Below are positions 1 to 6,917 of a stretch of DNA of 17,241 bases, piece after piece. Source of the DNA: Sphingobacterium thalpophilum (GTDB lineage: Bacteria > Bacteroidota > Bacteroidia > Flavobacteriales > Flavobacteriaceae); assembly GCA_943325255.2 (NCBI GenBank), contig CALPOS020000022.1:1-17241 (forward strand), read 5' to 3'. The stretch's first letter is position 1. Each line of letters starts with the position of its first letter. The position numbers were made by a program, and so were the translations under genes. The notes beneath the pieces are model-generated. The model worked only from the letters and a program-made list of their open reading frames with translations. It was not told where the DNA came from and searched no databases.

Positions 1-201
1 AGCCAAATAACCACTAATTGCACTTCGCACTCCAAATCTTCTAGCTTCATAACTAGCCGCCGCCACAACACCACGGCGCTCTCCTCCTCCAACAGCAATG
101 GGTTTACCTCGAAGCAAGGGATTGTCCATTTGCTCGACCGAAGCATAAAATGCATCCATATCAACATGGATAATTTTTCTGTTTTGGAGTATTTGTGTCA
201 T
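1..201 (-). CDS. dinB: DNA polymerase IV (Y-family), N-terminal part, cut by window edge
   Basis: Only the first 67 codons are present; the gene runs off the left edge. Reading back from the ATG at 201, the protein opens with about ten variable residues and then HVDMDAFYASVEQ, the N-terminal palm motif of Y-family polymerases. Its first Asp is one of the catalytic metal ligands, and the Phe/Tyr pair forms the steric gate against ribonucleotides. PIAVGGGERRGVVAAASYEARRFGV-type sequence follows, as in Pol IV. The family does error-prone translesion synthesis. The second catalytic motif, little finger and clamp-binding tail lie outside the window, so integrity cannot be judged. A promoter box at 206-213 leaves only 4 nt before the ATG, so the mRNA may be nearly leaderless. 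Confidence 0.93.
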   Translation of the reverse strand, partial: MTQILQNRKIIHVDMDAFYASVEQMDNPLLRGKPIAVGGGERRGVVAAASYEARRFGVRSAISGYLA

Positions 202-205
202 TTAA

Positions 206-213
206 CAAATTTA
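206..213 (-). promoter_or_regulatory. -7 promoter box for dinB
   Basis: The minus strand reads TAAATTTG, a full match to the Bacteroidetes -7 consensus TAnnTTTG, and it ends 4 nt before the dinB ATG. I see no clear -33 TTTG. If it is used, the transcript has almost no 5' leader. Confidence 0.5.
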
Positions 214-259
214 GCTAGAGTTCCATCATAATGTGCTTCATCTTACTAAAATAATACTG

Positions 260-267
260 TATCTTTG
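260..267 (+). promoter_or_regulatory. -7 promoter box for the CYTH gene
   Basis: TATCTTTG matches TAnnTTTG and ends 19 nt before the ATG at 287. It is divergent from the dinB box about 50 nt away, so the 85-nt gap seems to hold two back-to-back promoters. Confidence 0.5.
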
Positions 268-286
268 GTACAATAGATAAATAACT

Positions 287-754
287 ATGGTTGAAATTGA
301 AAGAAAATTTTTAGTGTTGAATGACGATTTTAAAACATTGGCATCGCACAAACATCAAATTGCCCAAGGTTATCTCAATTCACATCCAGAAAGGACTGTC
401 CGCATTAGAATTAAAGGAGAAAGTGGTTTCTTGACTATTAAGGGCAAAGGAAACAAAACTGGAACTACGCGATTTGAATGGGAAACAGAAATTTCACTTT
501 TGGAAGCAAAACCATTACTTGCCTTGTGCGAAGAAAACATCATTATAAAAACACGCTATGAAGTTATATTTGCAAAACACACTTTTGAAGTCGATGTGTT
601 TTCTGGAGAAAATGACGGGTTAGTCGTAGCAGAAATCGAGCTTACTAATGAGAACGAGCACTTTGAAAAACCCCAGTGGCTAGGTGAAGAAGTTACCGCT
701 GACAAAAGATACTATAATGCTTATTTAAGCAAAAGACCTTTTTCAAAATGGTAA
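287..754 (+). CDS. CYTH domain protein (triphosphate tunnel metalloenzyme family)
   Basis: The 155-residue protein is a single CYTH domain. It begins with the family signature ExExK (E3, E5, K7 in VEIERKF), which binds metal and triphosphate at the mouth of the tunnel. Further charged strands fit the tunnel walls: RTVRIRIKG near residues 36-44, LTIKGKG near 49-55, EWETEI near 64-69, and VVAEIEL near 113-119. Known family members hydrolyse inorganic triphosphate or thiamine triphosphate, or act as class IV adenylate cyclases; the sequence alone does not tell which. There is no signal peptide and no C-terminal CHAD domain. The gene stands alone on the plus strand with its own promoter box and ends 4 nt from the stop of the convergent RlpA-like gene. 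Confidence 0.88.
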   Translation: MVEIERKFLVLNDDFKTLASHKHQIAQGYLNSHPERTVRIRIKGESGFLTIKGKGNKTGTTRFEWETEISLLEAKPLLALCEENIIIKTRYEVIFAKHTFEVDVFSGENDGLVVAEIELTNENEHFEKPQWLGEEVTADKRYYNAYLSKRPFSKW

Positions 755-758
755 GGAT

Positions 759-1241
759 TTAGTTGTCTACTTCTATTTTAACCAACATACTTCCGCTATT
801 CTTATTACTAGCGATTTCCATAAATGAGCGTTTTGAAAGATCAATTTCACGTCCTCTAGAGAAAGGTCCGCGGTCAGTAATTTCGACTAAAACACACTGA
901 CCATTGGCTTCATTAGTAACTCTTACAATTGTACCAAAAGGCAATTTCCGGTGTGCGGCAGTATATTTTTTGTTACTGAATTTTTTTCCACTAGCGGTCT
1001 TTCTACCGTTGAATTTATCTGCATAATAAGAAGCATGTGCGCTTTTTTTGAATAATCTAAATTTGCCTTTAACAGCAATTACCGTATCATTAAAAATAAT
1101 CTCTGGCTGCACTATCGCGGGATTTTCGATTGAAATCGTATCCTTTAGTACTGGTGCCTTACCCTTTTTCTTCGAACTAGATTGAGCACTGCCAAGAGTT
1201 ACAAAACCCAATAAAAAGAATATATATATTGCTTTTCTCAT
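759..1241 (-). CDS. RlpA-like double-psi beta-barrel protein, exported
   Basis: This 160-residue protein starts with a signal peptide (MRKAIYIFFLLGFVTLGSAQ) and no lipobox cysteine, followed by a low-complexity linker. The double-psi beta-barrel domain runs from about 71 to 158. It shows the RlpA hallmarks: an ASYYADKFNGRKTASG-like opening, LPFGTIVRVTN (100-110), and ITDRGPFSRGREIDLS (121-136), which includes the conserved Asp123. Characterised RlpA proteins are outer-membrane lytic transglycosylases that cut denuded glycan strands at septa. This one lacks the C-terminal SPOR domain of classical RlpA, so septal targeting is not shown. It lies 60 nt downstream of the four-helix membrane protein gene with no promoter box in between, so the two may be co-transcribed. 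Confidence 0.85.
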   Translation of the reverse strand: MRKAIYIFFLLGFVTLGSAQSSSKKKGKAPVLKDTISIENPAIVQPEIIFNDTVIAVKGKFRLFKKSAHASYYADKFNGRKTASGKKFSNKKYTAAHRKLPFGTIVRVTNEANGQCVLVEITDRGPFSRGREIDLSKRSFMEIASNKNSGSMLVKIEVDN

Positions 1242-1301
1242 GTAAGACTAATTTAATATTCCTTGAGTATTGATAACTATCACTGTTGAATTTGCGTTCA
1301 A

Positions 1302-1724
1302 TTAAAACCACAATGCCCATGGTATTCTGGACAATATTAAAAGTAATCCAATACCATAAAAAATGGCTATTGCTTTAAATTTGGCGTGATTTGCTTCCCC
1401 TTTTTTGTGCTTTGACCAGCCAATTGTAATTAGAGCGATTGCAATAATGTTGACTAAAGGATGCTCTAACGATGTTAAACGTAGTGCACTATCACTCATT
1501 TGTCCAAAAGAAGCTAATCCGAGCGGTGAAACTAGATACAATATCAGCCCGAAAACCAATTGTAAATGTGTTGCAATCAATGCTAAAAGCGCAAATTTTT
1601 TATCTTTCGGCCCAAATTCTTTCTTGGAGTTCATTCCAATAATGGAATTCAATATTGCAACAAATAAAGCTATTAACACTAAATACGCCCATCCTGAATG
1701 CGCTTTCTGAAGAATTTCGTACAT
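1302..1724 (-). CDS. small four-helix membrane protein of unknown function
   Basis: I do not recognise a characterised family. The 140-residue protein has four hydrophobic segments at about 11-30, 44-65, 86-104 and 116-136, joined by short, partly basic loops, so it is an inner-membrane protein. Histidines H9, H53 and H88 lie at or in the helices, an arrangement that could hold a b-type heme. I recall database entries for such flavobacterial proteins labelled 'cytochrome B' or, clearly wrongly, '50S ribosomal protein L27'; neither label is supported here. A promoter box lies at 1745-1752, and the RlpA-like gene follows 60 nt downstream. Confidence 0.7.
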   Translation of the reverse strand: MYEILQKAHSGWAYLVLIALFVAILNSIIGMNSKKEFGPKDKKFALLALIATHLQLVFGLILYLVSPLGLASFGQMSDSALRLTSLEHPLVNIIAIALITIGWSKHKKGEANHAKFKAIAIFYGIGLLLILSRIPWALWF

Positions 1725-1744
1725 TTCTTTTATTTTTAGGAATT

Positions 1745-1752
1745 CAAATATA
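1745..1752 (-). promoter_or_regulatory. -7 promoter box for the four-helix membrane protein gene
   Basis: The minus strand reads TATATTTG (TAnnTTTG) and ends 20 nt before the ATG at 1724. The -33 region is only T-rich, without a clean TTTG. Confidence 0.5.
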
Positions 1753-1816
1753 CATAAAAACCGTAAAAAAATACTTGACCTTCCTACGGATTTTTATATC
1801 AACGACTGCGGATTTT

Positions 1817-3457
1817 TTACTTATTCAAAAAATGCTCTAATAAAAACGCGGTCGAAGAATCATGCTGGTTTATTGTCTTAGAATTGATTTCGTCTAGAAT
1901 GGAATTTGCTAATTGTTTTCCTAGTTCAACTCCCCATTGATCGTAACTAAAAATGTTCCATACAACTCCTTGAACAAAGATCTTATGTTCATAAAGAGCA
2001 ACTAAAGAGCCTAACGACTCCGGTGTTAGTTTATTGATCAAAATGGTATTTGTTGGTTTATTACCCTCAAAAACTTTGAAAGGCAATAAATATTGTGCTT
2101 TTTCTTTTGAAATACCTTGCTTATCAAACTCCGCTTGGACCTGTGCTGCAGTTTTGCCATTGAGAAGTGCTTCTGTTTGTGCGAAAAAATTCGACATCAA
2201 TTTATTATGATGGTCTTTATCTCCATATAACGGCTCTACAAAACCGATGAAGTCGGTTGGAATTAGTTTCGTGCCTTGATGAATTAACTGAAAAAAGGCA
2301 TGCTGTGAATTGGTTCCTGGTTCACCCCAAATGATAGTTCCTGTTTGATAATTTACGCGTTGCCCATCTCGCCCAATGCTTTTTCCATTACTTTCCATAA
2401 TCCCTTGTTGGAGGTACGGAGCTAGTTTTTGCAAATATTGCGTGTATGGGATCAGAGCCTCACTTTCAGCTCCAAAAAAGTTATTATACCAAATGCTTAA
2501 GAGCGCAAGAATAACAGGAATATTCTCTTCAAAATTACTTGTTTTGAAATGCTCATCCATTTTATTTGCGCCTTTCAATAATGCCTCAAAATTATCAAAT
2601 CCAACCGCCAAACTAATCGATAATCCGACAGCACTCCACAATGAAAATCTACCTCCAACCCAATCCCACATTGGAAAAACATTGTTTGCATCGATTCCGA
2701 ATTCGGTTACATTCTTAATGTTCGTAGATACTGCGACAAAGTGTTTTGCAACATCTCCTTGTTTTGCCGATTGTAAAAACCATTGTCGGATGGTTTCTGA
2801 ATTCGTTAAAGTCTCTTGCGTAGTAAAAGTTTTTGAAACAATAACGAAAAGCGTCGTTTCAGGGTTTATTTTCTTAAGAATTCCGTGAACGTGGTCTCCA
2901 TCAACATTGGAGACAAAATGAACATCAAGATGGTTTTTGTAATACTGCAACGCTTCTACAACCATCGCTGGTCCTAAATCAGATCCTCCAATTCCAATAT
3001 TTACAATATCTGTAAAAGGCTTACCTGTATAACCTTTTCGGGCTCCGCTAATAACTTCGTCGGTGAATTTTCTGATGTTTTTTTTGACTTCAAAAATCTC
3101 AGGAATCACATTCATCCCATCAACCTTAATAACGGCGGTGTCAGGCGAACGTAAAGCAGTGTGAAGTACCGCTCTATTTTCCGTTTGATTGATGAGATCG
3201 CCATCAAAATATTTAGAGATTGCCTCTTTTAGCTGCATATCATGAGCTAACTCCAGCAACAAACTAACGGTTTCCTTCGTGATATTGTTTTTTGAAAAAT
3301 CAACCACGAAATCATTCCATTGAATATGAAATTGTTTTGTTCTTGTCGTATCATTTCGAAACATTTCTTTCATAGAATTGTGTTCCATGGTTTCAAAATG
3401 TGCTTTTAACTTATGCCAAGCGTGCGTGGATGTAGGATTAATTTGGTTTAATGCCAT
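1817..3457 (-). CDS. pgi: glucose-6-phosphate isomerase
   Basis: Pgi interconverts glucose 6-phosphate and fructose 6-phosphate in glycolysis and gluconeogenesis in the cytoplasm. At 546 residues it has the length of the classical long bacterial/eukaryotic form. Visible motifs are IGIGGSDLGP (154-163), the phosphate-binding SKTFTTQET (208-216), GGRFSLWSAVGL (268-279, PGI signature 1), MESNGKSIG (354-362, catalytic Glu355), QHAFFQLIHQG (385-395, His386) and the C-terminal YDQWGVELGK (505-514, Lys514; signature 2). All expected catalytic residues are present. It has its own promoter box 24 nt upstream and looks monocistronic. An imperfect CCGTA/TACGG stem near 1756-1782 could be a weak terminator, but I do not annotate it. 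Confidence 0.97.
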   Translation of the reverse strand: MALNQINPTSTHAWHKLKAHFETMEHNSMKEMFRNDTTRTKQFHIQWNDFVVDFSKNNITKETVSLLLELAHDMQLKEAISKYFDGDLINQTENRAVLHTALRSPDTAVIKVDGMNVIPEIFEVKKNIRKFTDEVISGARKGYTGKPFTDIVNIGIGGSDLGPAMVVEALQYYKNHLDVHFVSNVDGDHVHGILKKINPETTLFVIVSKTFTTQETLTNSETIRQWFLQSAKQGDVAKHFVAVSTNIKNVTEFGIDANNVFPMWDWVGGRFSLWSAVGLSISLAVGFDNFEALLKGANKMDEHFKTSNFEENIPVILALLSIWYNNFFGAESEALIPYTQYLQKLAPYLQQGIMESNGKSIGRDGQRVNYQTGTIIWGEPGTNSQHAFFQLIHQGTKLIPTDFIGFVEPLYGDKDHHNKLMSNFFAQTEALLNGKTAAQVQAEFDKQGISKEKAQYLLPFKVFEGNKPTNTILINKLTPESLGSLVALYEHKIFVQGVVWNIFSYDQWGVELGKQLANSILDEINSKTINQHDSSTAFLLEHFLNK

Positions 3458-3481
3458 TTTTCTTTTGTTTTATTTGACGTG

Positions 3482-3489
3482 CAAATTTA
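3482..3489 (-). promoter_or_regulatory. -7 promoter box for pgi
   Basis: The minus strand reads TAAATTTG (TAnnTTTG) and ends 24 nt before the pgi ATG. The -33 position carries only a GTTTA-like stretch. Confidence 0.5.
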
Positions 3490-3608
3490 CAATTATGTTT
3501 GTAAATAAACGGTTAACAATTAGCCCAGATAGTAGTGAAAACTTTGCTGGAAAAAACAATTTTATTTTTGGAGGGAAAAGAGTGACCATAGGAACTCCTT
3601 TTACGTCT

Positions 3609-3636
3609 AAAAAATAACTTGTTTTAACAAAAAGTT
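3609..3636 (-). terminator. possible weak terminator after the M23 lipoprotein gene
   Basis: On the minus strand an AACTT/AAGTT stem with an inner TTT/AAA extension (3616-3636) is followed by ATTTTTT. It lies about 30 nt after the stop of the M23 gene, and the following gene, pgi, has its own promoter box. The stem is short and AT-rich. Confidence 0.35.
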
Positions 3637-3667
3637 GCAATGGATAGCTGGAAATAGCTGCCTAAAA

Positions 3668-4897
3668 TCAATTCTTTACTTTCATTCGTGCAACACTATC
3701 CAATTCTCTTTTTAACGGTTTCATTTGGGTTAGAAAACGAGGTAAATTTCTTTTGTTCATTGGTTCTGAATTGGGTAATTTTAATCGCAAAGCATCGACC
3801 TGCGTTCCGTTTTTCCAAAATCGATAGCAAACGTGAGGTCCTGTAGCTAAACCAGTACTTCCTACTTTTCCAATTACATCTCCTTGATTTACTCTTTGTC
3901 CGCGTCGCACTAGAATTTTCGACATATGTAGATATTGTGTCGAATAGGTGCGGTCGTGTTTGACTTTGACGAAATTCCCATTACCTGCGGTAAATCCAGT
4001 TTGTTCAACTACTCCTGACGCTGTCGTCATGATAGGCGTGCCTGTTGGTGCAGCGTAATCCGTTCCCTTGTGCGCTTTCCAAATCATTTGAACAGGGTGA
4101 AAACGTGTTTTTGCAAAGCGAGACGTTATATTGACATACTTTAGAGGCGCTTTAAGGAAAAAGTTTTTGAGTGCTTTTCCTTCATCGTCGAAATATTCTA
4201 ATTTTCCTGAGCCTTCATTTTGTTCGAAAGGGAACGCATAAATTGTTTTTCCTTTGTATTCGAAAAAGGCTGCTTTTAAGCTATCAACTCCGTCGCAAAT
4301 CGTGTCGTCAATAAATCTTTCAGTGAAAGTGATTCCAAATTTATCGCCTCTTTTGAGTTTGAAGAAATCTATTGACCAAGCGTAAATCTTGGTAATTTTA
4401 CTAGCTAAAGCGGGATCAACTCCTTCTTTTTCAATCGCTTCCGATAGCGAACCGTTTAGGCTACCTGCAATAGTTTTTCTTTTAAATGTTACCGGTCTAG
4501 TTCTCTTATACACCTTAATAGAATCTCTGAGGTCGATTACATAGTAACTCCCTTTGTCAGGTTGATACACAAAAGCTTGTAATTTTTTATTTCGGTCCTT
4601 AGATCTGAAAAGTGTATATGGTTTTCCTATTCTCATGATTCTGACATCAAAACTGTCTTTCACTTTCTCGATGATATCATATACTTTTAGATCCCCTAAG
4701 TTTTGTTGATCTACGATACTTCCGAATGTGTCACCGCTTTGAATGGTATCATTGGAGACATTAAAATCATTGTATTTAAAGCCAAATTTTTCTACAATTG
4801 GAATAGGTTTGCTTTCTTCAAATACAACTTCATCTCCCGACTTTTTGCAGGAAAACAATGTTATAATTAGAAAACCTAGAAGAAATATTCTTGTCAA
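3668..4897 (-). CDS. M23 family peptidase-like lipoprotein with LysM-like N-terminal region
   Basis: The protein has 409 residues. The N-terminus is a lipoprotein signal: a hydrophobic stretch ending in LFSC, with Cys17 as the lipidated residue, so it should be anchored in the cell envelope. Residues about 56-100 (SGDTFGSIVDQQNLGDL and onward) look LysM/OapA-like. The M23 (LytM) endopeptidase domain spans about 265-385: HKGTDYAAPTGTP (H276, D280), QYLHMSK (H324) and TGPHVCYRFW (H355). Normal M23 enzymes end this with HxH; here the second His, a zinc ligand, is Cys357 (codon TGC at 3827-3829), so activity is uncertain. The start is TTG; no in-frame ATG lies nearby, and TTG gives a complete lipoprotein signal. 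It begins 19 nt after the TDO stop, so it is probably in the same operon. Confidence 0.88.
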   Translation of the reverse strand: MTRIFLLGFLIITLFSCKKSGDEVVFEESKPIPIVEKFGFKYNDFNVSNDTIQSGDTFGSIVDQQNLGDLKVYDIIEKVKDSFDVRIMRIGKPYTLFRSKDRNKKLQAFVYQPDKGSYYVIDLRDSIKVYKRTRPVTFKRKTIAGSLNGSLSEAIEKEGVDPALASKITKIYAWSIDFFKLKRGDKFGITFTERFIDDTICDGVDSLKAAFFEYKGKTIYAFPFEQNEGSGKLEYFDDEGKALKNFFLKAPLKYVNITSRFAKTRFHPVQMIWKAHKGTDYAAPTGTPIMTTASGVVEQTGFTAGNGNFVKVKHDRTYSTQYLHMSKILVRRGQRVNQGDVIGKVGSTGLATGPHVCYRFWKNGTQVDALRLKLPNSEPMNKRNLPRFLTQMKPLKRELDSVARMKVKN

Positions 4898-4916
4898 AAT
4901 ACTAAAGTTGTGTGAT

Positions 4917-5849
4917 TTAAGATTCAGCGCCCCAGTTTTTCAATTCCTCCTCAGACCATAATTCTGGAAAGAAAATTCTTCTTTGGTATTTTGGGTGCAT
5001 GTATTTTTTCCAGTCGCTTCCACCAGTTGCCTCGCCAGTTCCTTGACCGCTTTCAATGTATTTCTTAGCAGCGTTGAGATGACCCATTACCCAAGTAATA
5101 TTTACGGTGTGATCATAATGTCGCATTGCTTTGATCAGAGCAGGATTTTCTTGATCTAATTCAGGAAGCTGTTTAAATTTCTGCCACAAATTGATTGTGT
5201 TGAAATGCTCCATTTCTCTTAGAAATAAGCTTTTATACTTTCTTTCAAATTCTAGAATTAAGAATGATTTTTCTCCTGTTTTATGATCTTTCCCGGCCGC
5301 TTGCCAATATAGATGTTCAAAAGCATGTTCATAGGGTGTATTTCGATCTATTGTCGCTCGAAAGCGGTAATCGATAAGGTTAATCAAGTCGGTGGAAGCA
5401 AATTCGATTAATCGATATTGTGCGCTTTGGAAACCACTTGCTGGCGTTAGGGTGTTTCTAAATTTCATGTATTGTGCTACTTCCATTCCGTCTCCCATAA
5501 TGTCAAATGACGTGGTAAGCATGTCAAAATAGCGACTAATGCGCATGAGTCTTTCAGTAAAAAACGCTGTTTGGGGCTTTTGATGGTTAGATATTTGGTT
5601 TATTTCCCAAAGAATCATTTTGAATAGTAATTCATTAACTTGATGATACATGATGAATACCATTTCATCGGGCAAGGTGGTTCTCTGCACTTGAAGATTT
5701 AATAGGGCATCCGTTTGTATATAATCCCAATAGGTTATTGGTTTTGCCCACAGCAACCCCTCGAGATGCGTTGCTGTTTTTTGATTGATTGCTTCAAACT
5801 TATCTTCTAGATTATCTAAGATTACTTGAGTAGTGTTGTTAATCTCCAT
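4917..5849 (-). CDS. kynA: tryptophan 2,3-dioxygenase family protein
   Basis: TDO is a heme enzyme that oxidises L-tryptophan to N-formylkynurenine, the first step of the kynurenine pathway. The 310-residue protein shows the family blocks. ITYWDYIQTDALLNLQ (38-53) is followed by LPDEMVFIMYHQVNELLFK (59-77), with His69 matching the substrate-contacting distal His. FRNTLTPASGFQSAQYRLIE (130-149) carries Arg131, which binds the substrate carboxylate. RHYDHTVNITW (243-253) has His247 as the likely proximal heme ligand, and ATGGSDWKKYM (274-284) corresponds to the GTGGS loop. The ATG overlaps the end of the DUF3108 gene by 11 nt, which suggests translational coupling. The neighbouring hpd and hmgA support a role in aromatic amino acid breakdown. 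No other kynurenine pathway gene lies in the window. Confidence 0.92.
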   Translation of the reverse strand: MEINNTTQVILDNLEDKFEAINQKTATHLEGLLWAKPITYWDYIQTDALLNLQVQRTTLPDEMVFIMYHQVNELLFKMILWEINQISNHQKPQTAFFTERLMRISRYFDMLTTSFDIMGDGMEVAQYMKFRNTLTPASGFQSAQYRLIEFASTDLINLIDYRFRATIDRNTPYEHAFEHLYWQAAGKDHKTGEKSFLILEFERKYKSLFLREMEHFNTINLWQKFKQLPELDQENPALIKAMRHYDHTVNITWVMGHLNAAKKYIESGQGTGEATGGSDWKKYMHPKYQRRIFFPELWSEEELKNWGAES

Positions 5850-6624
5850 TAGGTTTTGCTTTTACTTTAAATGTGTATTTCAGTCCTTTGAAGCCATCCA
5901 AATCTGCTTTAATTGACCCAACTGCTAGGCTTGCTTTTATGCGTAATGGTACTTTATTATCGTCGTTTGAAATCCAAACCGTTAAACTTTCTTCTTCTTT
6001 GAAGACTCTTCCAGACTGAACCAAAGGTCTAAAAATCATTGTCGAAACTATCCCGAATTTAGTTTCGATGTCTTCATAACCTAGAAATTTTAATTTGAAT
6101 TTTGTAGATTCATTATCAAAAAACATATCAAGTGCGATCGATTCGCCGATTTTTAATTTGTCGACCGACGGGTAATTTCTAAGGTAATAAAAAGTAGAGA
6201 CGATGTCTTGCGAATGAGGTGGAAAGGGAAAGGTTTTTTCTGTTCTATTTTTGTAATCTTTAACTAGAATTTTATTTGTTTCTTGATTGACAAAACCTTC
6301 TTGATTTTTTGTATAACCACCTTCGTTTATCTTTCGAATAAATTGATACGAATTACCCGTTTCTTTGTCGAAATAACTTTCGTAAAGATCGTCAACCCTG
6401 AAAAAAAACCTAGATAAGCCAGTGGTGTATCCTTTTCCGATTGCGTGATACACTTTCTTGTTATTTATTGTCGCTTCCTTTACTTCTAAAGTGGCATATC
6501 CCGCATTTACAAGACCGTAATGAATCCTAAATTTGAACCATTCGCCAGCATCAAATGCTCTTTCTTTCTGCGAACTAAACCCAAAGGTTAACGCGACAAG
6601 AACTAATACTAGAATTTTCTTCAT
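5839..6624 (-). CDS. DUF3108 domain exported protein
   Basis: The 261-residue protein begins with a signal peptide (MKKILVLVLVALTFGFSSQ). The rest is a single beta-rich domain that I recognise as DUF3108: FKIHYGLVNAGYATLEVKEA-like sequence at about 31-51, then YHAIGKGYTTGLSRFFFRVDDLYESYFD (about 59-86), and a C-terminal VWISNDDNKVPLRIKASLAVGSIKADLDGF (about 216-245). The function of DUF3108 proteins is not established; the fold and location suggest a periplasmic or outer-envelope role. It is the first gene of the group DUF3108-TDO-M23 and its stop overlaps the TDO start. Upstream lie a promoter with both boxes (6668-6699) and a terminator hairpin (6687-6715) that partly overlap. Confidence 0.85.
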   Translation of the reverse strand: MKKILVLVLVALTFGFSSQKERAFDAGEWFKFRIHYGLVNAGYATLEVKEATINNKKVYHAIGKGYTTGLSRFFFRVDDLYESYFDKETGNSYQFIRKINEGGYTKNQEGFVNQETNKILVKDYKNRTEKTFPFPPHSQDIVSTFYYLRNYPSVDKLKIGESIALDMFFDNESTKFKLKFLGYEDIETKFGIVSTMIFRPLVQSGRVFKEEESLTVWISNDDNKVPLRIKASLAVGSIKADLDGFKGLKYTFKVKAKPNGD

Positions 6625-6667
6625 TTTTTTGGGGAATTGATTTCGGGCCGAATTACAATATCTGTTC

Positions 6668-6699
6668 CAAATGTATTAAAACAAAAAAACTCAGTCAAA
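6668..6699 (-). promoter_or_regulatory. promoter for the DUF3108-TDO-M23 operon
   Basis: The minus strand has TTTG (6699-6696), a 20-nt spacer, then TACATTTG (6675-6668), a full Bacteroidetes-type TTTG-N20-TAnnTTTG promoter, 43 nt before the DUF3108 ATG. Its -33 box lies within the 3' arm region of the terminator hairpin just upstream. Confidence 0.55.
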
Positions 6700-6715
6700 T
6701 AATGACCGAGTTTTT
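6684..6715 (-). terminator. Rho-independent terminator between hpd and DUF3108 genes
   Basis: On the minus strand ACTCGGTCA - TTATT - TGACTGAGT forms a 9-bp stem with one G-U pair, extended by A-tract/T-tract pairing, and is followed by TTTTTTTG. It may end hpd transcripts about 200 nt after the hpd stop. Alternatively it may act as an attenuator or RNA end for transcripts starting at the promoter box at 6799-6806. Confidence 0.75.
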
Positions 6716-6754
6716 ATGCTATTAACCAACCAAAAAATATAAACTATGAATAAT

Positions 6755-6787
6755 CTATATAAAAAAATCCAGAAACCACTCTTTCAT
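6755..6787 (-). CDS. possible 10-residue leader peptide (Trp/Phe-rich)
   Basis: The minus strand encodes MKEWFLDFFI followed by TAG: one Trp and three Phe codons in ten. It begins 11 nt after a TAnnTTTG box (6799-6806) and ends about 40 nt before the terminator hairpin at 6687-6715, ahead of the DUF3108-TDO genes. This is the layout of a transcription attenuator, and the downstream TDO uses tryptophan. Against it, an ORF this short can occur by chance, the Phe codons partly reflect T-runs, and the operon has a second promoter after the hairpin. Confidence 0.3.
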   Translation of the reverse strand: MKEWFLDFFI

Positions 6788-6798
6788 TTTTGTTGGCA

Positions 6799-6806
6799 CA
6801 AAGGTA
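6799..6806 (-). promoter_or_regulatory. -7 promoter box of a short leader or small RNA
   Basis: The minus strand reads TACCTTTG (TAnnTTTG). The -33 position is only a TTTATA-like stretch. A transcript from here would meet the terminator hairpin after about 100 nt. Confidence 0.4.
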
Positions 6807-6917
6807 GTTTGTTTTTGAAGTATCTCTATAAAAAAATAGACTTTAACAAGACATGTTTAATATCAACATCACTACATCGTTGTATTTTATTAATAATTCA
6901 AAAAAAATGACGAAACA

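Noticed and set aside
1746..1816. Possible direct repeat (CGGATTTTT twice) and a CCGTA/TACGG stem after pgi
   Set aside because: The repeat is short and AT-rich, and the stem has a 19-nt loop and a mismatch, so neither is convincing as a terminator or a repeat element.
3378..3617. Plus-strand ORF across the pgi start and the pgi-M23 gap, and a 39-codon minus-strand ORF in the same gap
   Set aside because: The first is half antisense to pgi and the second spans the pgi promoter box; neither looks like a known protein.
6746..6910. Plus-strand 54-codon ORF starting MNNLYKKIQKPLF
   Set aside because: It is Lys/Leu/Ile-rich as expected from AT-rich DNA, has no promoter box in front, and overlaps the minus-strand mini-ORF and hpd 3' region; no recognisable domain.
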